Translations under genes and position numbers: made by a program | NCBI RefSeq assembly: GCF_022690765.1 | Contig: NZ_JALCZA010000034.1 | Span: forward strand, 1 to 51,064 | Source of the DNA: Anaeromyxobacter oryzisoli | GTDB lineage: Bacteria > Myxococcota > Myxococcia > Myxococcales > Anaeromyxobacteraceae | Length of the DNA stretch: 51,064 nt | Reading direction: 5' to 3' | The notes under the pieces: model-generated | Seen by the model: only the letters and a program-made list of their open reading frames with translations | Told to the model about the DNA's origin: nothing | Database searches by the model: none | Shown here: positions 9,215-18,700 of the stretch, piece by piece | Layout: the number at the start of each line of letters is the position of its first letter | How positions within the stretch are numbered: position 1 is the stretch's first letter

Positions 9215-10456
9215 ATGTCGAAGCGGTCCAACGTCCTCATCGGAGCGCTCGCGGCCGTGCTGGTCGCGGGGCTCGCCAGGCCCGCCGCCGCGAGCGCCGG
9301 GAACGGGATCCGCCTCGGGGGCAGCGAGGGGCGCCTCCACCCGTACCTCGATCTCGAGACCCGGTACGACTCGAACCTCTACTACGCGTCGCCCGGGGTG
9401 AACGTCGCGGACGGCATCCTGCACGTCCGGCCCGGCGTCCTGCTGGCGGTCCCGGGCGAGACGACCGCCGTCGATCTCCGCGCGGAGCTCGACTGGGCCC
9501 AGTACCTCGGCCTCGAGGGGAAGACCTCCAACCTCTCCCAGCTCTACGGCGACGCCGCGCTCAGCGTCGGGGTGAACCGCCACGGCACGCTCGGCCTCGA
9601 GCTCACCGACGGCTTCCAGCGGAACGCCAACACCTCGTCCTTCTCCCTCGGCTCGGCGCTCATCTCGAACGAGAACGAGCTGCGCGTCGCGGTCCCCTGG
9701 ACGCCGGGCGGGGGCGCCCTGATCCTCACCCTGGGCGGCGAGTGGCAGCTCGTGACCTACGATCCGTACCTGGACGGCACCCTCTGCACCGACCCCAACG
9801 CCCAGTGCAACTCCACGACGCTCTCCAAGCTCGGCTGGAACGAGCTGCGCGGCACCGGCGAGGTGCGCTGGAAGTTCCTGCCTCGCACCGCCTGGGTGCT
9901 CGACGGCGGGTACTTCAGCCGACTCCCCGAGAACCGGACGCTCTCGGCGAAGGTCTCGGGCTTCCGCGTGAGCACCGGCCTCTCCGGCCTCGTCACCTCG
10001 CGGCTCGTGTCCGTGCTGAAGGGCGGCTTCGGCCAGACCTCCGGCGACGTGAGCTTCGACACCTGGCTCGCCACCGCCGAGCTCGAGTGGCTCCTGAGCG
10101 AGACCTCGAGCGCCAGGCTCGGGTACATGCACGATCTCGGCACGGACTCGGGCACCGTCCTGTCCGTGTACCAGTCGAACCGCGTGTACGCCGACGCCCA
10201 CGTCCTGCTCGCCGGCCGCTTCACCGGCCGCCTCGGCGGGAGCTGGGAGCGCCGGAGCTACGCGCACGTCGCCGCCGACGCGACCCTGCTCCGGATCGAG
10301 CCGGCGATCGAGGCGGAGGTGACCCGCTGGCTCCGGGCGTCGCTCGGGTACGCCTACACCGACCGGACCTCGAAGTTCCCCGCCGGCGTGACGGCGCTGC
10401 CGGGCTACGCGTACTCGAAGAACGAGGTCTGGCTCCGGAGCACGTTCACGTACTGA
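9215..10456 (+). CDS. outer-membrane beta-barrel protein (EpsX/Wzp-like)
   Basis: ATG at 9215 is preferred over GTG at 9206, because GAGGGGAG (9197-9204) lies 10 bases before the ATG but only 1 base before the GTG. The 413-residue product has a signal peptide ending near AAASAG. Alternating hydrophobic/polar strands rich in Tyr, Trp and Arg follow, with many YxDxxx-type turns (RYDSNLYY near the N-terminus), and the last residues are TFTY, ending in an aromatic residue as outer-membrane barrels do. The next gene encodes a short OPX lipoprotein. In Myxococcus such barrel/OPX pairs (EpsX-EpsY, Wzp-Wza) form the outer-membrane exit for secreted polysaccharides. Assignment to that role comes from architecture and context. 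Confidence 0.8.
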   Translation: MSKRSNVLIGALAAVLVAGLARPAAASAGNGIRLGGSEGRLHPYLDLETRYDSNLYYASPGVNVADGILHVRPGVLLAVPGETTAVDLRAELDWAQYLGLEGKTSNLSQLYGDAALSVGVNRHGTLGLELTDGFQRNANTSSFSLGSALISNENELRVAVPWTPGGGALILTLGGEWQLVTYDPYLDGTLCTDPNAQCNSTTLSKLGWNELRGTGEVRWKFLPRTAWVLDGGYFSRLPENRTLSAKVSGFRVSTGLSGLVTSRLVSVLKGGFGQTSGDVSFDTWLATAELEWLLSETSSARLGYMHDLGTDSGTVLSVYQSNRVYADAHVLLAGRFTGRLGGSWERRSYAHVAADATLLRIEPAIEAEVTRWLRASLGYAYTDRTSKFPAGVTALPGYAYSKNEVWLRSTFTY

Positions 10457-10485
10457 CGCCCGCGAGCCCGAGGCGCGGCCGGCGG

Positions 10486-10514
10486 TTGACGTGCCCGCCC
10501 GCGTCCGGTACGAC
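10486..10514 (+). promoter_or_regulatory. possible promoter for OPX gene
   Basis: TTGACG (10486-10491) and TACGAC (10509-10514) are spaced by 17 bases and would start transcription about 15 bases before the ATG at 10536. The -35 match is good and the -10 weak. It may add to read-through from the upstream promoter at 8471. Confidence 0.3.
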
Positions 10515-10535
10515 CTGCCTCTGCCGTCCGCCACC

Positions 10536-11120
10536 ATGCTCCGCCGCCTCTCCGTCCTCTCGCTCGTGCTCGCCGTGGCGGCGTGCCGGCACGCGCCCCC
10601 TCCCGCGCCCATCCCCGCCGCGCCCGCGATCGCCTCGACGCTCGGGGCCGGGGACGTGTTCGAGGTCCGGGTGTTCCAGGAGCCCGAGCTCTCCGGCGTG
10701 TTCCAGGTCGGGCCGCAGGGCGACGTCATCTTCCCGCTCTGCCAGCGGGTCGTCGTGTCGGGCCTCACCGCGAACGGCGCGGCGGAGAAGCTCCGCGCCT
10801 GCCTCTCCGACGGCTTCATGCGGGACCCGCAGGTCTCGGTCCTCGTGAAGGAGTACAACTCCAAGAAGGTCTTCGTCTTCGGCGAGGTCCAGAAGCCCGG
10901 CACCTTCGCCTTCGAGGACGGGATGTCGATCGTCCAGGCGGTCACCATCGCCGGCGGGTTCACCAAGGGCGCCGCCCAGAACTCGACCTCCGTCACGCGC
11001 CGCGTGAACGGCACCGAGGTCAAGGTGAAGGTGAACGTCCAGGACATCGCGCTCGGGAAGGCGCCGAACTTCACGCTCGAGCCCGGCGACATCGTGTTCG
11101 TGCCGGAGAGCTTGTTCTGA
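10536..11120 (+). CDS. short polysaccharide export (OPX, Wza/GumB family) lipoprotein
   Basis: ATG at 10536 gives a 194-residue protein that begins with a lipoprotein signal: [13 protein letters not shown] with the acylated Cys at residue 17. A GTG at 10491 would bury this signal and is rejected. The poly-export domain (about residues 34-110) shows the family's start [18 protein letters not shown]. An SLBB domain follows (about 112-185; [19 protein letters not shown]), and the ending [11 protein letters not shown] is typical. It lacks the C-terminal helix that lets E. coli Wza form its own outer-membrane pore, so it should need a separate barrel, consistent with the gene just upstream. Substrate unknown. 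Confidence 0.88.
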   Translation: MLRRLSVLSLVLAVAACRHAPPPAPIPAAPAIASTLGAGDVFEVRVFQEPELSGVFQVGPQGDVIFPLCQRVVVSGLTANGAAEKLRACLSDGFMRDPQVSVLVKEYNSKKVFVFGEVQKPGTFAFEDGMSIVQAVTIAGGFTKGAAQNSTSVTRRVNGTEVKVKVNVQDIALGKAPNFTLEPGDIVFVPESLF

Positions 11121-11124
11121 TCTA

Positions 11125-11143
11125 GCGAGGGCTGCGCCCTCGC
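11125..11143 (+). terminator. stem-loop after the OPX gene
   Basis: GCGAGGGC (11125-11132), loop TGC, GCCCTCGC (11136-11143): a perfect 8-bp stem five bases after the stop. No T-run follows, so termination is possible but not certain; it may equally be the edge of the repeat block. Confidence 0.4.
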
Positions 11144-11182
11144 CCCGCCGGCCCTGAGCTCGTCGAAGGGTCGTCGGGGCCC

Positions 11183-11603
11183 CGCTCGCGACCCCCGCTT
11201 CGCGGGGGATCCGCTCGCGGTCCCCGCGCGGAGGAGCTGCGCCCCTCCCCCCGCCTGCGGCGGGGTCCCGTCATTCTCGACGGAGCGTGCCGCCCCGCCC
11301 CGGCGGCGGAGCCGTCGGGGCCCCACCCCTGCTGCGCGGGGGCCGTGACCGCTCGCGACCCCCGCTTCGCGGGGGATCCGCTCGCGGTCCCCGCGCGGAG
11401 GGGCTGCGCCCCTCCCCCCGCCTGCGGCGGGGTCCCGTCATTCTCGACGGAGCGTGCCGCCCCGCCCCGCCGGCGGAGCCGTCGGGGCCCCACCCCTGCT
11501 GCGCGGGGCCCGTGACCGCTCGCGACCCCCGCTTCGCGGGGGTTTCGCTCGCGGTCCCCGCGCGGAGGGGCTGCGCCCCTCCCCCCGCCTGCGGCGGGGT
11601 CCC
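11183..11603. repeat. 167-bp tandem repeat, about 2.5 copies, hairpin-rich
   Basis: The same block recurs with an exact period of 167 bases. The marker CTCGCGACCCCC begins at 11185, 11352 and 11519. Each unit holds a perfect hairpin CCCCCGCTTCGCGGGGG (11192-11208, 11359-11375, 11526-11542) plus further GC-rich inverted repeats. The copies are nearly identical, so the duplication is recent or homogenised. Apparent reading frames through the block only reflect the repeat and are not genes. Confidence 0.9.
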
Positions 11604-11999
11604 TCCACCCTGCGTGACGGGCTCGGCTGCGCCCTCGCGCCGTCGAGCGCGGGACGAGACGCTCGGTCTCCCGTTATCCGTTACCGTCACCGGCTGCTGC
11701 GTGAACCGTGAACCGGGTCGCGTGGCCCGTGGCCCGATCCCGTGGTCCGACCACGCCGTCGGATCACGGACCAGGGGCCACGGGAGGCGGGAGGCGGGCA
11801 CGGGGAACGGTCACGGTCACGGGCACGGGCACGGGCACGGTGACGGTTCGAAATGGCGGCCGCGTACCCGCCCGCCGTGCCCCCCGGCTCCCGCGCGGCC
11901 GCACCGGCCGGCGCGCGGCCGGTGCGGGGCGTCGCGCGCGTCGATCTCCGGGTGATCCCGGGAGCGCGGCGTGGCACGTGCCCTGCTGAACGCCCGAGC
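11604..11999. other. gene-free stretch with short tandem repeat before comM
   Basis: No credible coding region is visible. At 11809-11846 there is a run of six-base units (GGTCAC twice, then GGGCAC three times, then GGTGAC). Upstream (about 11720-11790) are imperfect inverted repeats built on GTGGCCCGTGGCCCG and CACGGACCAGGGGCCACGG. Several ORFs cross it only because of high GC. Confidence 0.6.
11972..11987 (+). promoter_or_regulatory. sigma-54-like promoter at comM
   Basis: TGGCACG (11972-11978), four bases, then CTGCT (11983-11987) matches the -24/-12 consensus TGGCACG-N4-TTGCW at all but one position, with the required 10 bases between GG and GC. Transcription would start about base 11998, just before the comM ATG at 12000, which would make the message nearly leaderless. 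A chance match inside the palindrome GGCACGTGCC is possible. Confidence 0.3.
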
Positions 12000-13511
12000 A
12001 TGCTCGTCCGCGTCCGAACCGGGGCGGTGCTCGGCGTCTCCGCGGTCCCCGTGGACGTCGAGGTGGAGTCCACGGTCGGGTTCCCGGGGTTCCACCTCGT
12101 CGGCCTCGCCGGCGGGGCGGTGCAGGAGGCGAAGGTCCGGGTCCAGGCGGCGGTGCGGAACCTGGGGGTGAAGCTGCCCCAGAAGCGGATCACCGTGAAC
12201 CTCGCGCCGGGCGACCTCCGCAAGGACGGCACCGGCTTCGATCTCCCGATCGCGGCCGGCCTGCTCGCCGCGAGCGGCGAGCTCGAGCCGCCGGCGATCG
12301 AGGGGCTCCAGCTCGTGGGCGAGCTCGCCCTCTCCGGAGAGGTGAAGCCCGTGCGCGGCGTCCTGCCGCTCGCCATCGCGGCGCGCCGCGAGGGGGTGCG
12401 GGGCCTGGTGGTCCCGGAGGCGAACGCGTACGAGGCCTCGATCGTGGAGGGGCTCGAGGTCCTCCCGGTCCGCCACCTCGGGGAGCTCGTCGCCTGGGCG
12501 CGCGGCGGGACGCTCCAGCCGGCCGGGCCGCCGCCCGCGCCGCCGGAGCCGGCCGCCCCGCTCGATCTGGCCGACGTCGCCGGGCAGGAGGCGGCGAAGC
12601 GCGCCCTCGAGCTCGCCGCCGCGGGCGGGCACAACCTCCTCTTCTTCGGTCCGCCGGGCAGCGGGAAGACCATGCTCGCGCGCCGGCTCCCCGGGATCCT
12701 GCCGGCGTTCGGGTTCGAGGAGGCGCTCGAGGCCACCGTGGTCCACAGCGTGGCCGGGCTGACGCGGCACCGGGGGCTCCTCGCCGAGCGCCCCTTCCGC
12801 GCGCCGCACCACTCGATCTCCGACGCCGGCCTGGTGGGCGGGACCAGCATCCCCCGGCCCGGCGAGATCTCCCTCGCGCACCACGGCGTGCTCTTCCTCG
12901 ACGAGCTGCCCGAGTTCCGGCGCCACGTGCTCGAGGCGCTGCGGCAGCCGCTCGAGGACGGGGAGGTCACCATCGCCCGCGCCGGCCGGAGCGTCACCTA
13001 CCCGGCGCAGCTCATGCTGGTCGCGGCCATGAACCCCTGCCCGTGCGGCCACCACGGCGATCGCTCCCGCGCGTGCCGCTGCACCCCGCACGAGCTGATG
13101 AAGTACCGCCGCCGGATCTCCGGCCCGCTCCTCGATCGCATCGATCTGCACGTGGACGTGCCCCCCGTGCCCCCCGGCCAGCTCGGGACCGGCGGCGCGG
13201 GGGAGCCGAGCGCCGCCGTCCGGGAGCGGGTGATGCGCGCGCGCGCCCTCCAGACCGCGCGGGCGGGCCCCCGCGTCGCCCGCTGCAACGCGCGGCTCCG
13301 CGGGGCGGCGCTCCGCCGGCTCTGCGCGCTCGACGACGGCGGCCGGCGGCTCCTCGCCGACGCCGTCGCCCGCCTCGGCCTGTCGGCGCGCGCGCACGAC
13401 AAGGTGCTCCGGGTGGCGAGGACCATCGCCGACCTCGCCGGCGCGGAGCGGCTCTCGGCCGAGCACGTCGCGGAGGCGATCCAGTACCGGGTGCTCGACC
13501 GGCCCACCTGA
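12000..13511 (+). CDS. comM: YifB/ComM family AAA+ ATPase
   Basis: ComM is a hexameric helicase that promotes branch migration when transformed DNA is integrated. ATG at 12000 starts the conserved family N-terminus ([21 protein letters not shown]) and gives 503 residues, the usual length. An N-terminal LonB-like fold (about 1-170) is followed by the Mg-chelatase-type AAA+ core. Walker A is GPPGSGKT at 217-224, Walker B VLFLDE is near 300, the Cys motif [10 protein letters not shown] lies about 345, and the C-terminal lid domain ends near IQYRVLD. A frame extension 49 codons upstream adds only low-complexity sequence. recA follows 58 bases later, a functional pairing for recombination of incoming DNA. 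Confidence 0.93.
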   Translation: MLVRVRTGAVLGVSAVPVDVEVESTVGFPGFHLVGLAGGAVQEAKVRVQAAVRNLGVKLPQKRITVNLAPGDLRKDGTGFDLPIAAGLLAASGELEPPAIEGLQLVGELALSGEVKPVRGVLPLAIAARREGVRGLVVPEANAYEASIVEGLEVLPVRHLGELVAWARGGTLQPAGPPPAPPEPAAPLDLADVAGQEAAKRALELAAAGGHNLLFFGPPGSGKTMLARRLPGILPAFGFEEALEATVVHSVAGLTRHRGLLAERPFRAPHHSISDAGLVGGTSIPRPGEISLAHHGVLFLDELPEFRRHVLEALRQPLEDGEVTIARAGRSVTYPAQLMLVAAMNPCPCGHHGDRSRACRCTPHELMKYRRRISGPLLDRIDLHVDVPPVPPGQLGTGGAGEPSAAVRERVMRARALQTARAGPRVARCNARLRGAALRRLCALDDGGRRLLADAVARLGLSARAHDKVLRVARTIADLAGAERLSAEHVAEAIQYRVLDRPT

Positions 13512-13569
13512 CCGCCGCCCGCCCCGGGCGGCCACCCACCCGCGCGGCGCGCGGAGAACCGAGGGAGAC

Positions 13570-14598
13570 GTGACGAAGCTCAGCGAGAAGATGAAGGCGC
13601 TCGGCCAGGCCCTGGCCGCGATCGAGAAGCAGTTCGGGAAGGGGAGCATCATGCGGCTCGGCGACGGCGCCGAGCCGGCGCCGGTCGCGGTGGTGCCGAG
13701 CGGCTCGATCGGGCTCGACGTCGCGCTCGGGGTGGGCGGGCTCCCGCGCGGGCGGGTGGTGGAGATCTACGGGCCGGAGTCGTCCGGCAAGACCACCCTC
13801 GCGTTGCACGCCATCGCCGAGGTCCAGAAGGCGGGCGGCGTCGCGGCGTTCATCGACGCGGAGCACGCCCTCGACGTCGGCTACGCGCGGAAGCTCGGGG
13901 TGAGCCTCGCGGACCTGCTCGTGTCGCAGCCGGACACCGGCGAGCAGGCCCTCGAGATCGCCGAGCAGCTCGTCCGCTCCGGGGCCTGCGACCTCATCGT
14001 GGTGGACTCGGTGGCGGCGCTGGTGCCGAAGGCCGAGATCGAGGGCGAGATGGGGGACGCGCACATGGGGATCCAGGCGCGCCTCATGAGCCAGGCGCTG
14101 CGCAAGCTCACCGCCGTCGTGTCGCGCAACGGCTCCCTCGTCATCTTCATCAACCAGATCCGGATGAAGATCGGCGTCGTGTTCGGCAACCCGGAGACCA
14201 CCACCGGCGGCCACGCCCTCAAGTTCTACGCGTCCGTCCGGCTCGACATCCGGCGCATCGGGCAGGTGAAGGACGGCGATCAGGTGATCGGGAGCCGGAC
14301 GCGGGTGAAGGTGGTGAAGAACAAGGTGGCGCCGCCGTTCCGCGAGGCGGAGTTCGACATCCGGTACGGGGTCGGGGTGGATCGCCACGCCGAGGCCATC
14401 GACCTCGGCGTCGAGCGCGGGCTCGTGGAGAAGTCCGGCGCCTACTTCGCCCTCGACGGCGAGCGGATCGGCCAGGGGCGGGAGCGCGCCATCGAGTTCC
14501 TCCGCGGGAACCCGGCGGCCTTCGACCGCCTCCTCGCGCGCCTCCGGGAGCCCGCGCCGGAGGAGACGCCGGCGCCCGCGGTCGCCGCGGTCGCGTGA
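13570..14598 (+). CDS. recA: recombinase RecA
   Basis: RecA forms ATP-dependent filaments on single-stranded DNA, catalyses strand exchange and triggers LexA self-cleavage. GTG at 13570 follows GAGGGAGA. The 342-residue product is of normal length. Walker [10 protein letters not shown] spans 68-76, the Walker B region is [10 protein letters not shown], the L1/L2 regions include [10 protein letters not shown] and [19 protein letters not shown], and the C-terminus is an Ala/Pro/Glu-rich acidic tail. It lies directly after comM. I could not find a clear LexA operator in the 58-base gap, so expression may come from further upstream or from a divergent LexA motif. Confidence 0.97.
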   Translation: MTKLSEKMKALGQALAAIEKQFGKGSIMRLGDGAEPAPVAVVPSGSIGLDVALGVGGLPRGRVVEIYGPESSGKTTLALHAIAEVQKAGGVAAFIDAEHALDVGYARKLGVSLADLLVSQPDTGEQALEIAEQLVRSGACDLIVVDSVAALVPKAEIEGEMGDAHMGIQARLMSQALRKLTAVVSRNGSLVIFINQIRMKIGVVFGNPETTTGGHALKFYASVRLDIRRIGQVKDGDQVIGSRTRVKVVKNKVAPPFREAEFDIRYGVGVDRHAEAIDLGVERGLVEKSGAYFALDGERIGQGRERAIEFLRGNPAAFDRLLARLREPAPEETPAPAVAAVA

Positions 14599-14696
14599 CG
14601 ACGGCCCGTTGCCGGGGACGCGGGTGGAACCCCGATCGCCCCGAGCGCAGGGCCCGCGAGCCCCACGCCGCCCGGGCTCGACGCCACACGCACCGG

Positions 14697-14779
14697 TCGC
14701 CCTGAGCGTAGGGCCCGCGGCCCTCGTTCACGTCGGCTCCGCGCCCGCTGCGAGTCGCGGGCCCGGAGTCGAAGGGCGA
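14697..14779. repeat. REP-like hairpin element (long version)
   Basis: TCGCCCT (14697-14703) pairs with AGGGCGA (14773-14779), and GGGCCCGCG (14711-14719) pairs with CGCGGGCCC (14756-14764). Edge motifs are CCCTGAGCGTAGGG and GGAGTCGAAGGGCGA. A degenerate partial copy lies just upstream (about 14636-14665, CCCCGAGCGCAGGGCCCGCGAG). It shares its edges with the element at 23187. It sits between converging recA and the methyltransferase gene, where transcripts must end. Confidence 0.7.
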
Positions 14780-14857
14780 CGAGGGCCGGCGGGCGCCCGC
14801 GGCGCTCGACCTCGCGCCCGCTCCGCTCCGACCCCGACACCTTCTCCGCCCGAGCCG

Positions 14858-15694
14858 TCAAGGCCTGCGCGGCCGCCACCGCTCGATCCGGACCGACGCG
14901 GTGACGCGCACCTGCTCCGGGAGCGCCTGGACGCGCTCCGCGAGCGCGTCCGGAGAGAGGTGCCTCGCCGACGGGCCCATCGCCGCGAGCGCGTGGGCGT
15001 CGGCGCGGCCGAGCCTCAGCTCCCAGGAGAGCGAACGCGCCGCACCGCGCTCGAGGTGTGGCGCGAGCGCCTCCTCCAGCCGGCGCGCCTTCCCGGGATC
15101 CACCTCGAGGAGGCCGAGCGCGGGGCGCAGCTCGGCGAGGTGCTCCGGCGTCGGCGTGACGACCAGGAGCGCTCCGTCGTCGCGCAGGATCCGGCGCAGC
15201 TCGGGGCCGTTCCGCGGCGCGAAGACGTCGAGGACGAGCCCGGCGCAGGCGTCGGCGAGGGGGAAGGCCGCCCGCGCGTCGGCGACGATCGCGGCGACGC
15301 GGGGGTGAGCGCGCGCGGCGCGACGCGCGGCGTGCTTCGAGAGATCGATCGCGAGGCCGGCGCGACCGGGCAGGGCCTCGAGGACGCCGGCGAGGTAGTG
15401 GGCGGTCCCGGCGCCCACCTCGACCACGAGCCCCGGCGCCGCTCCGCGGGACTCCTCCGCGAGCGCCTGGAGGAGCGTCGCGAAGTGGCCGGCCCCGAGG
15501 AAGCGCTCCCGCGCGGCCACCATGTCCGCGTCGTCGCCGACGAGCCCGGTCGGGCGTCCGGAGAGGAAGCTGACGTAGCCCTGCCGGGCGATGTCGAAGG
15601 CGTGCCCGGCGGGGCAGCGCAGCGCGCGCTCCGAGGGCGCGAGCGGGCCGCGGCAGACGGGGCAGCGGAGGGCGGCGATGACGTCCGGGTGCAT
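14858..15694 (-). CDS. rlmA: RlmA-like 23S rRNA guanine-N1 methyltransferase
   Basis: The start at 15694 (ATG on the minus strand) yields 278 residues. The N-terminus is the zinc finger typical of RlmA (CPVC at 11-14, Cys 27, His 31, then FDIARQGYVSFL). A class I SAM-dependent methyltransferase domain follows, with motif I VVEVGAGTAHY at about 85-95, an acidic residue after strand 2 (AIDLSKHA) and the LDVFAPRNGPEL motif. RlmA-type enzymes methylate G745 or G748 in helix 35 of 23S rRNA. Which of these bases it targets cannot be told here. It lies 77 bases after the peptidase/barrel gene on the same strand. Merging it with upstream frames into a much longer protein is an artefact. Confidence 0.85.
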   Translation of the reverse strand: MHPDVIAALRCPVCRGPLAPSERALRCPAGHAFDIARQGYVSFLSGRPTGLVGDDADMVAARERFLGAGHFATLLQALAEESRGAAPGLVVEVGAGTAHYLAGVLEALPGRAGLAIDLSKHAARRAARAHPRVAAIVADARAAFPLADACAGLVLDVFAPRNGPELRRILRDDGALLVVTPTPEHLAELRPALGLLEVDPGKARRLEEALAPHLERGAARSLSWELRLGRADAHALAAMGPSARHLSPDALAERVQALPEQVRVTASVRIERWRPRRP

Positions 15695-15771
15695 CGCCGA
15701 CCACCTGTGCCCCACCTCCGAAGCCGGTGCAAGGGAGACGAGGTGCCCCGCGCCCGGTCGCGTCGCGTGGC

Positions 15772-18700
15772 TCAGAAGAAGAAGTACCGCAGCGTGACGT
15801 TGGTGACCCAGCTGTCGTGGTTCACGAGCGCGGGCGTGTCGACGCCGCCGATCCGGAACGGGTGCCCGAAGTGGATGCGCAGGAGGATCGGGCCGAACAG
15901 CACGTTCAACCCGAGCACGCCGGTGAGGGTCCGGGACTCCCACGCGCCGTTCGAGATCACCACGCCGTTGGCGTCCTTGCGGGACGCGAAGTGGTTGAAG
16001 ACGCCGCCGAAGTCGAACGCGGCGACGCCCTCCAGGTAGTCGAAGATGAGGAGGTGGACGAGCGCGTCGAGCGGAAACTGCAGCTCGAGGTTCGCGACGT
16101 AGTAGTGCTGGCCGATGAGGAACGCGATGTCGCCCGGCGTGAAGCCGCGGAGGTTGTCGGCGGATGACAGCCACCAGCTCCGATCCCAGACCCGGCCCCG
16201 CTCGTCCGGCGCGAAGGTCGTCGCCGCCGCGAGCCGGAGGGACAGGTTGGAGCGCCCGATGAGCTGGAAGTACCGCTCGAGATCGGTCCGCGCGAAGCCG
16301 TGGATCGCGCTCCGCTCCGGGAGCCACCCGCCGCCGAGCTCGAGCAGCGCCGAGCTGCCGGTGAGCGGCCCGGTGTACGGGTCGAAGCGGATGCTGTCGT
16401 AGCCGAAGCGGACGACCGGGTTCGTCGTGAAGTTGAGGCCCCCGTTCTGCTCCCGCCACCGCCCCGAGGCGACGTCCGGGGTGCCGTACGCCGGGCTCGT
16501 GTTCGACACGCCCGCGCAGGAGATGAACACGTCGCCGGTGAAGTCGGTGAGGCAGTAGCGCTGGATCGCGCCGAGCGTGAGCTCGAGCTCGACGCGCCGG
16601 AACCGGTCGATCGGGTGGCGATACGAGCCGACCACGCCGAAGTCGCGCTGGTAGTAGGCGAGGTTCGGGTCGAGCCGGTCGAGCTGCTCCTGGACGAAGT
16701 GGTAGCCGCCGAGCGCCCAGCCGTTCCGCCTCGAGCGGTTCTCGAAGAGCACGAGCGCCTGCGTGTAGGTGAACGAGCCCCACACGGAGAGGTCCACGAA
16801 CAGGATGTGGTCCCGGAGCAGGTCGGCGAAGAGGATCGCCGCGCGCCCCGCGACGGAGCTGCCCGCGCCGCCGCCGTAGACGAAGCCGGCCTCGGGCCGC
16901 CAGTTCCGGGCCGAGAGCGCCTCGTACGGCTTCGGCGACGCCGGGAAGTCGTCCTGCGGGATGGGCAGGACGTCGCCTGCGGGCGGGACGATCGGCGTCG
17001 CCTGCCCCTCGAGCCAGGCGACCTTCGGGACCTCCACGAGCTTGAAGAACCCGCCGTAGAACGTCGAGGCGAAGACGCCCCGGCCCTTCGGCGACGGGTT
17101 CGGGTTCACGAGGCCGGTGGCGAAGTCCGTGACCTGCTGCGCCTTGCCGTCCTTCAGGAGCCACAGGTCCGGCTTCCCGCCCGCGTCCGACGAGTACAGC
17201 ACGGAGCCGTCCGCCTGCGGGTGCGGGTGGCGATCGATGGTGGGCGCGGTCGTGAGGCGCACGATCGCGCCGGTCGCGGGGTCCACCCGGAAGAGGTTCG
17301 TCCGTCCGTGGTCGGTGGCGTCCGACGCGCAGTAGATGCCGTCCCGCCCCCAGGCGAGGTCGCGCTCGGCGTACCCGTCGCGCGTGAGCCGGCGCGCCGC
17401 GCCGCCCGTCACCGGCACGACGTAGATGTCCTGCTGACCGTCCCCGGCCACGCCGACGAAGGCGAGCTGGGTCGCGTCCGGCGAGAAGGCCGGATAGGCG
17501 ATCTGCACGAACGCGCCGCCGTCGGGCGGGCGCACGTCGATGGGCCGGCGCTCCTCGAGCCGGAACCGGGGTTTGCGCCCCTCCTGGTAGCGGTGCTGGA
17601 AGCGCTGGACGTAGAGCCGGTCGCCGATCCCGCTCTGCGCGGAGAACGCGAGCACGCCCTCCGCGACGGCGGTGACGGCGTAGTCGATCGGGTGGAGGGA
17701 CTCGACGCCGGGGACGTTGTCGGAGGCGATCTCGACGGCGGCGCTGGGGTTGCGCGTGTCGAGCAGGTACAGGCGCGCCCGCCCGCGCTCGCGATCGATG
17801 CCGCGGAGGAGCAGCAGGGTGCCGTCGGGGCTGGCGCCGAAGGACTCCGGCTCGGAGGGGAGCCGCCGGATCTCGCGGAGGTTCGGGAGGTCCTGCCGCG
17901 CGCGCATGTACTCCGGGTAGTAGCGGCGCTTCAGCCAGGCGCGCCAGCGCGCGTCCACCTGCTCGACGGGCTCGTTCAGGACGCGCCGGACGAGGGCGTT
18001 GAAGCTGCGGGGCGATCCGCCGCCGGAGCCGCCGTCGCCGAGCAGGTACGCGTTCTCCAGGAAGCCCTGGATCTTCTCGTGGCCGTACTCCTCGGCGATG
18101 AAGGCGACGCGGGCCTGGCCGAGCTTGTACGTGGGGATGTAGCCGCGGAGGCGGTCCTCCGCGAACGGGACGATCTCGTAGTGGCGCTGCGGGTCGGGGT
18201 TCCAGACGAGGTCGCGGAGGTAGAGATCGGTCTCCACGTCGATCCCGCCCTTCGAGTAGTACTCGGCGATGCCCTCGATGAACCAGAGGGGCAAAAGGTC
18301 GATCGGGGAGGCGACGTCCTCGGCCCCGGCCTGGTCGAGGAGCTTCTGGATGGTGAACTGGTGCACCATCTCGTGCGTGGACACCTCGATGAACCGGGAG
18401 TGATCGCCGAAGTACGGGACCGTCATCTTCAGGTCCTGCGGCGAGGTCACGCCGAGCACGGACTCGGTCACCTGGAAGACGTTCTGCGTCTGGAACTCGC
18501 GCTGGGTCGCGTACAGGATGTACGGGATCCGCTTCGTCGGGTTGTAGTGGAACGCCTCGACGAGCCGCGCGTAGGCGCTCTCGATGGCCGGGAGCGCCTT
18601 CCGCGCCTGGGCCGCCTCGCTCCGGTAGAAGTAGAGCCGGATCCCGCCCTTGCCCCCGCCGGGCGGCGGCGCGTCCACGAAGGACCAGTCGAACTCGTAC

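Noticed and set aside
11183-11603. CRISPR array
   Set aside because: The period is 167 bases with almost no spacer variation and no short repeat/unique spacer alternation; no cas genes are visible.
11287-11955. Plus- and minus-strand frames through the 167-bp repeats
   Set aside because: Their amino-acid repeats only mirror the DNA repeat, have no domain and no Shine-Dalgarno.
13512-13569. LexA operator before recA
   Set aside because: No CTG-N10-CAG-like or other known SOS motif is clear in the 58-base gap.
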